DNA from: DATKDU01 sp035512595
GTDB lineage: Bacteria; Planctomycetota; Planctomycetia; Pirellulales; Pirellulaceae
Reading direction: 5' to 3'
NCBI GenBank assembly: GCA_035512595.1
Contig: DATKDU010000461.1
Location: 1 to 5,771, forward strand
Length of the DNA: 5,771 nt
The notes beneath the pieces are model-generated. The model did not search any database, had not been told where the DNA came from, and was given only the letters and a program-made list of their open reading frames with translations. The stretch's first letter is position 1; each line of letters starts with the position of its first letter. Made by a program: the position numbers and the translations under genes. This document shows, piece after piece, positions 5,609-5,771 of this stretch.

Positions 5609-5771
5609 ACTGGCTGGCTCTCGACATCGGCGGTGCGAACGTCAAGGTGGCGGACGGGGTCGGCTTCGCGCGGTCGTACACCTTTCATCTGTGGAAAGAT
5701 TCCGCGGACCTCGCCAGCAAGCTGCGGGCCATCCTCGCCGAATCCCCCGCTGCCGATCATCTGGCCGTGAC
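5605..5771 (+). CDS. mfnF: H4MPT-linked C1 transfer pathway protein, MfnF-like (5' part only)
   Basis: Only the first 55 codons lie in the window; the gene runs off the right edge. It starts at an ATG overlapping the previous stop (ATGA, 5605-5608) and has no Shine-Dalgarno of its own, so translation is probably coupled. The N-terminus LALDIGGANVKVA (residues 4-16) is an ASKHA/hydantoinase-like phosphate-binding strand-turn. It is followed by FHLWKDSADLASKL (27-40), typical of the family annotated as 'H4MPT-linked C1 transfer pathway protein' or hydantoinase/oxoprolinase-like. The archaeal member MfnF joins the activated furan unit to gamma-glutamyl-tyramine late in methanofuran synthesis. 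Pairing with an MfnD-like ligase makes that role plausible here. About 270-300 residues of the expected length are missing, so integrity cannot be judged. Confidence 0.8.
   Translation, partial: MNWLALDIGGANVKVADGVGFARSYTFHLWKDSADLASKLRAILAESPAADHLAV

Noticed and set aside
1..5771. A hidden CRISPR array, phage, toxin-antitoxin or defence system.
   Set aside because: No repeat-spacer periodicity, nuclease, integrase, transposase or toxin motif is visible. All long frames are explained by the six genes listed.

Overview
The window is GC-rich bacterial DNA that is almost completely coding. Several features suggest a planctomycete of the Pirellulales type. One is a pair of genes resembling archaeal methanofuran biosynthesis enzymes in an otherwise bacterial setting; such tetrahydromethanopterin (H4MPT)-linked C1 genes are known from planctomycetes and methylotrophic proteobacteria. 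Another is a long palindromic repeat whose core I recall as common between planctomycete genes. The assignment is an inference from gene content, not from a marker gene.

Layout, left to right. (1) Positions 32-1666, + strand: a ketoacyl-ACP synthase III-like thiolase-fold enzyme with an intact Cys-His-Asn triad, then a YqgE/AlgH (UPF0301) family protein 33 bp downstream. (2) Positions 1667-1753: a short convergent gap filled almost entirely by a perfect inverted repeat (26-bp arms, 26-nt loop). (3) Positions 1754-4431, - strand: a two-component operon in the order response regulator (OmpR/PhoB type), then membrane histidine kinase. The two are coupled by an ATGA stop/start overlap. The kinase has an unusually large extracytoplasmic region with a Pro/Gln-rich low-complexity stretch, and no room for a HAMP domain. 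(4) Positions 4432-4549: a 118-bp divergent control region. It holds a perfect TATAAT box facing the regulator gene, a tandem 9-mer repeat with an 11-bp period, a 14-bp perfect palindrome, and a 10-bp inverted repeat enclosing both. (5) Positions 4550-5771, + strand: an ATP-grasp ligase resembling MfnD (tyramine-glutamate ligase), joined by an ATGA overlap to the first 55 codons of an MfnF / 'H4MPT-linked C1 transfer pathway' family protein that runs off the window.

How they work together: the last two genes most likely make the glutamyl-tyramine part of a methanofuran-like (methylofuran) C1 carrier and join it to the furan part, serving formaldehyde/formate oxidation through H4MPT. The two-component system is divergent from them and shares their control region. 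It may regulate itself and possibly the C1 operon, but nothing in the sequence proves that link. The KAS III-like and YqgE genes look functionally unrelated to the rest. No tRNA, rRNA, CRISPR array or transposase gene was seen.
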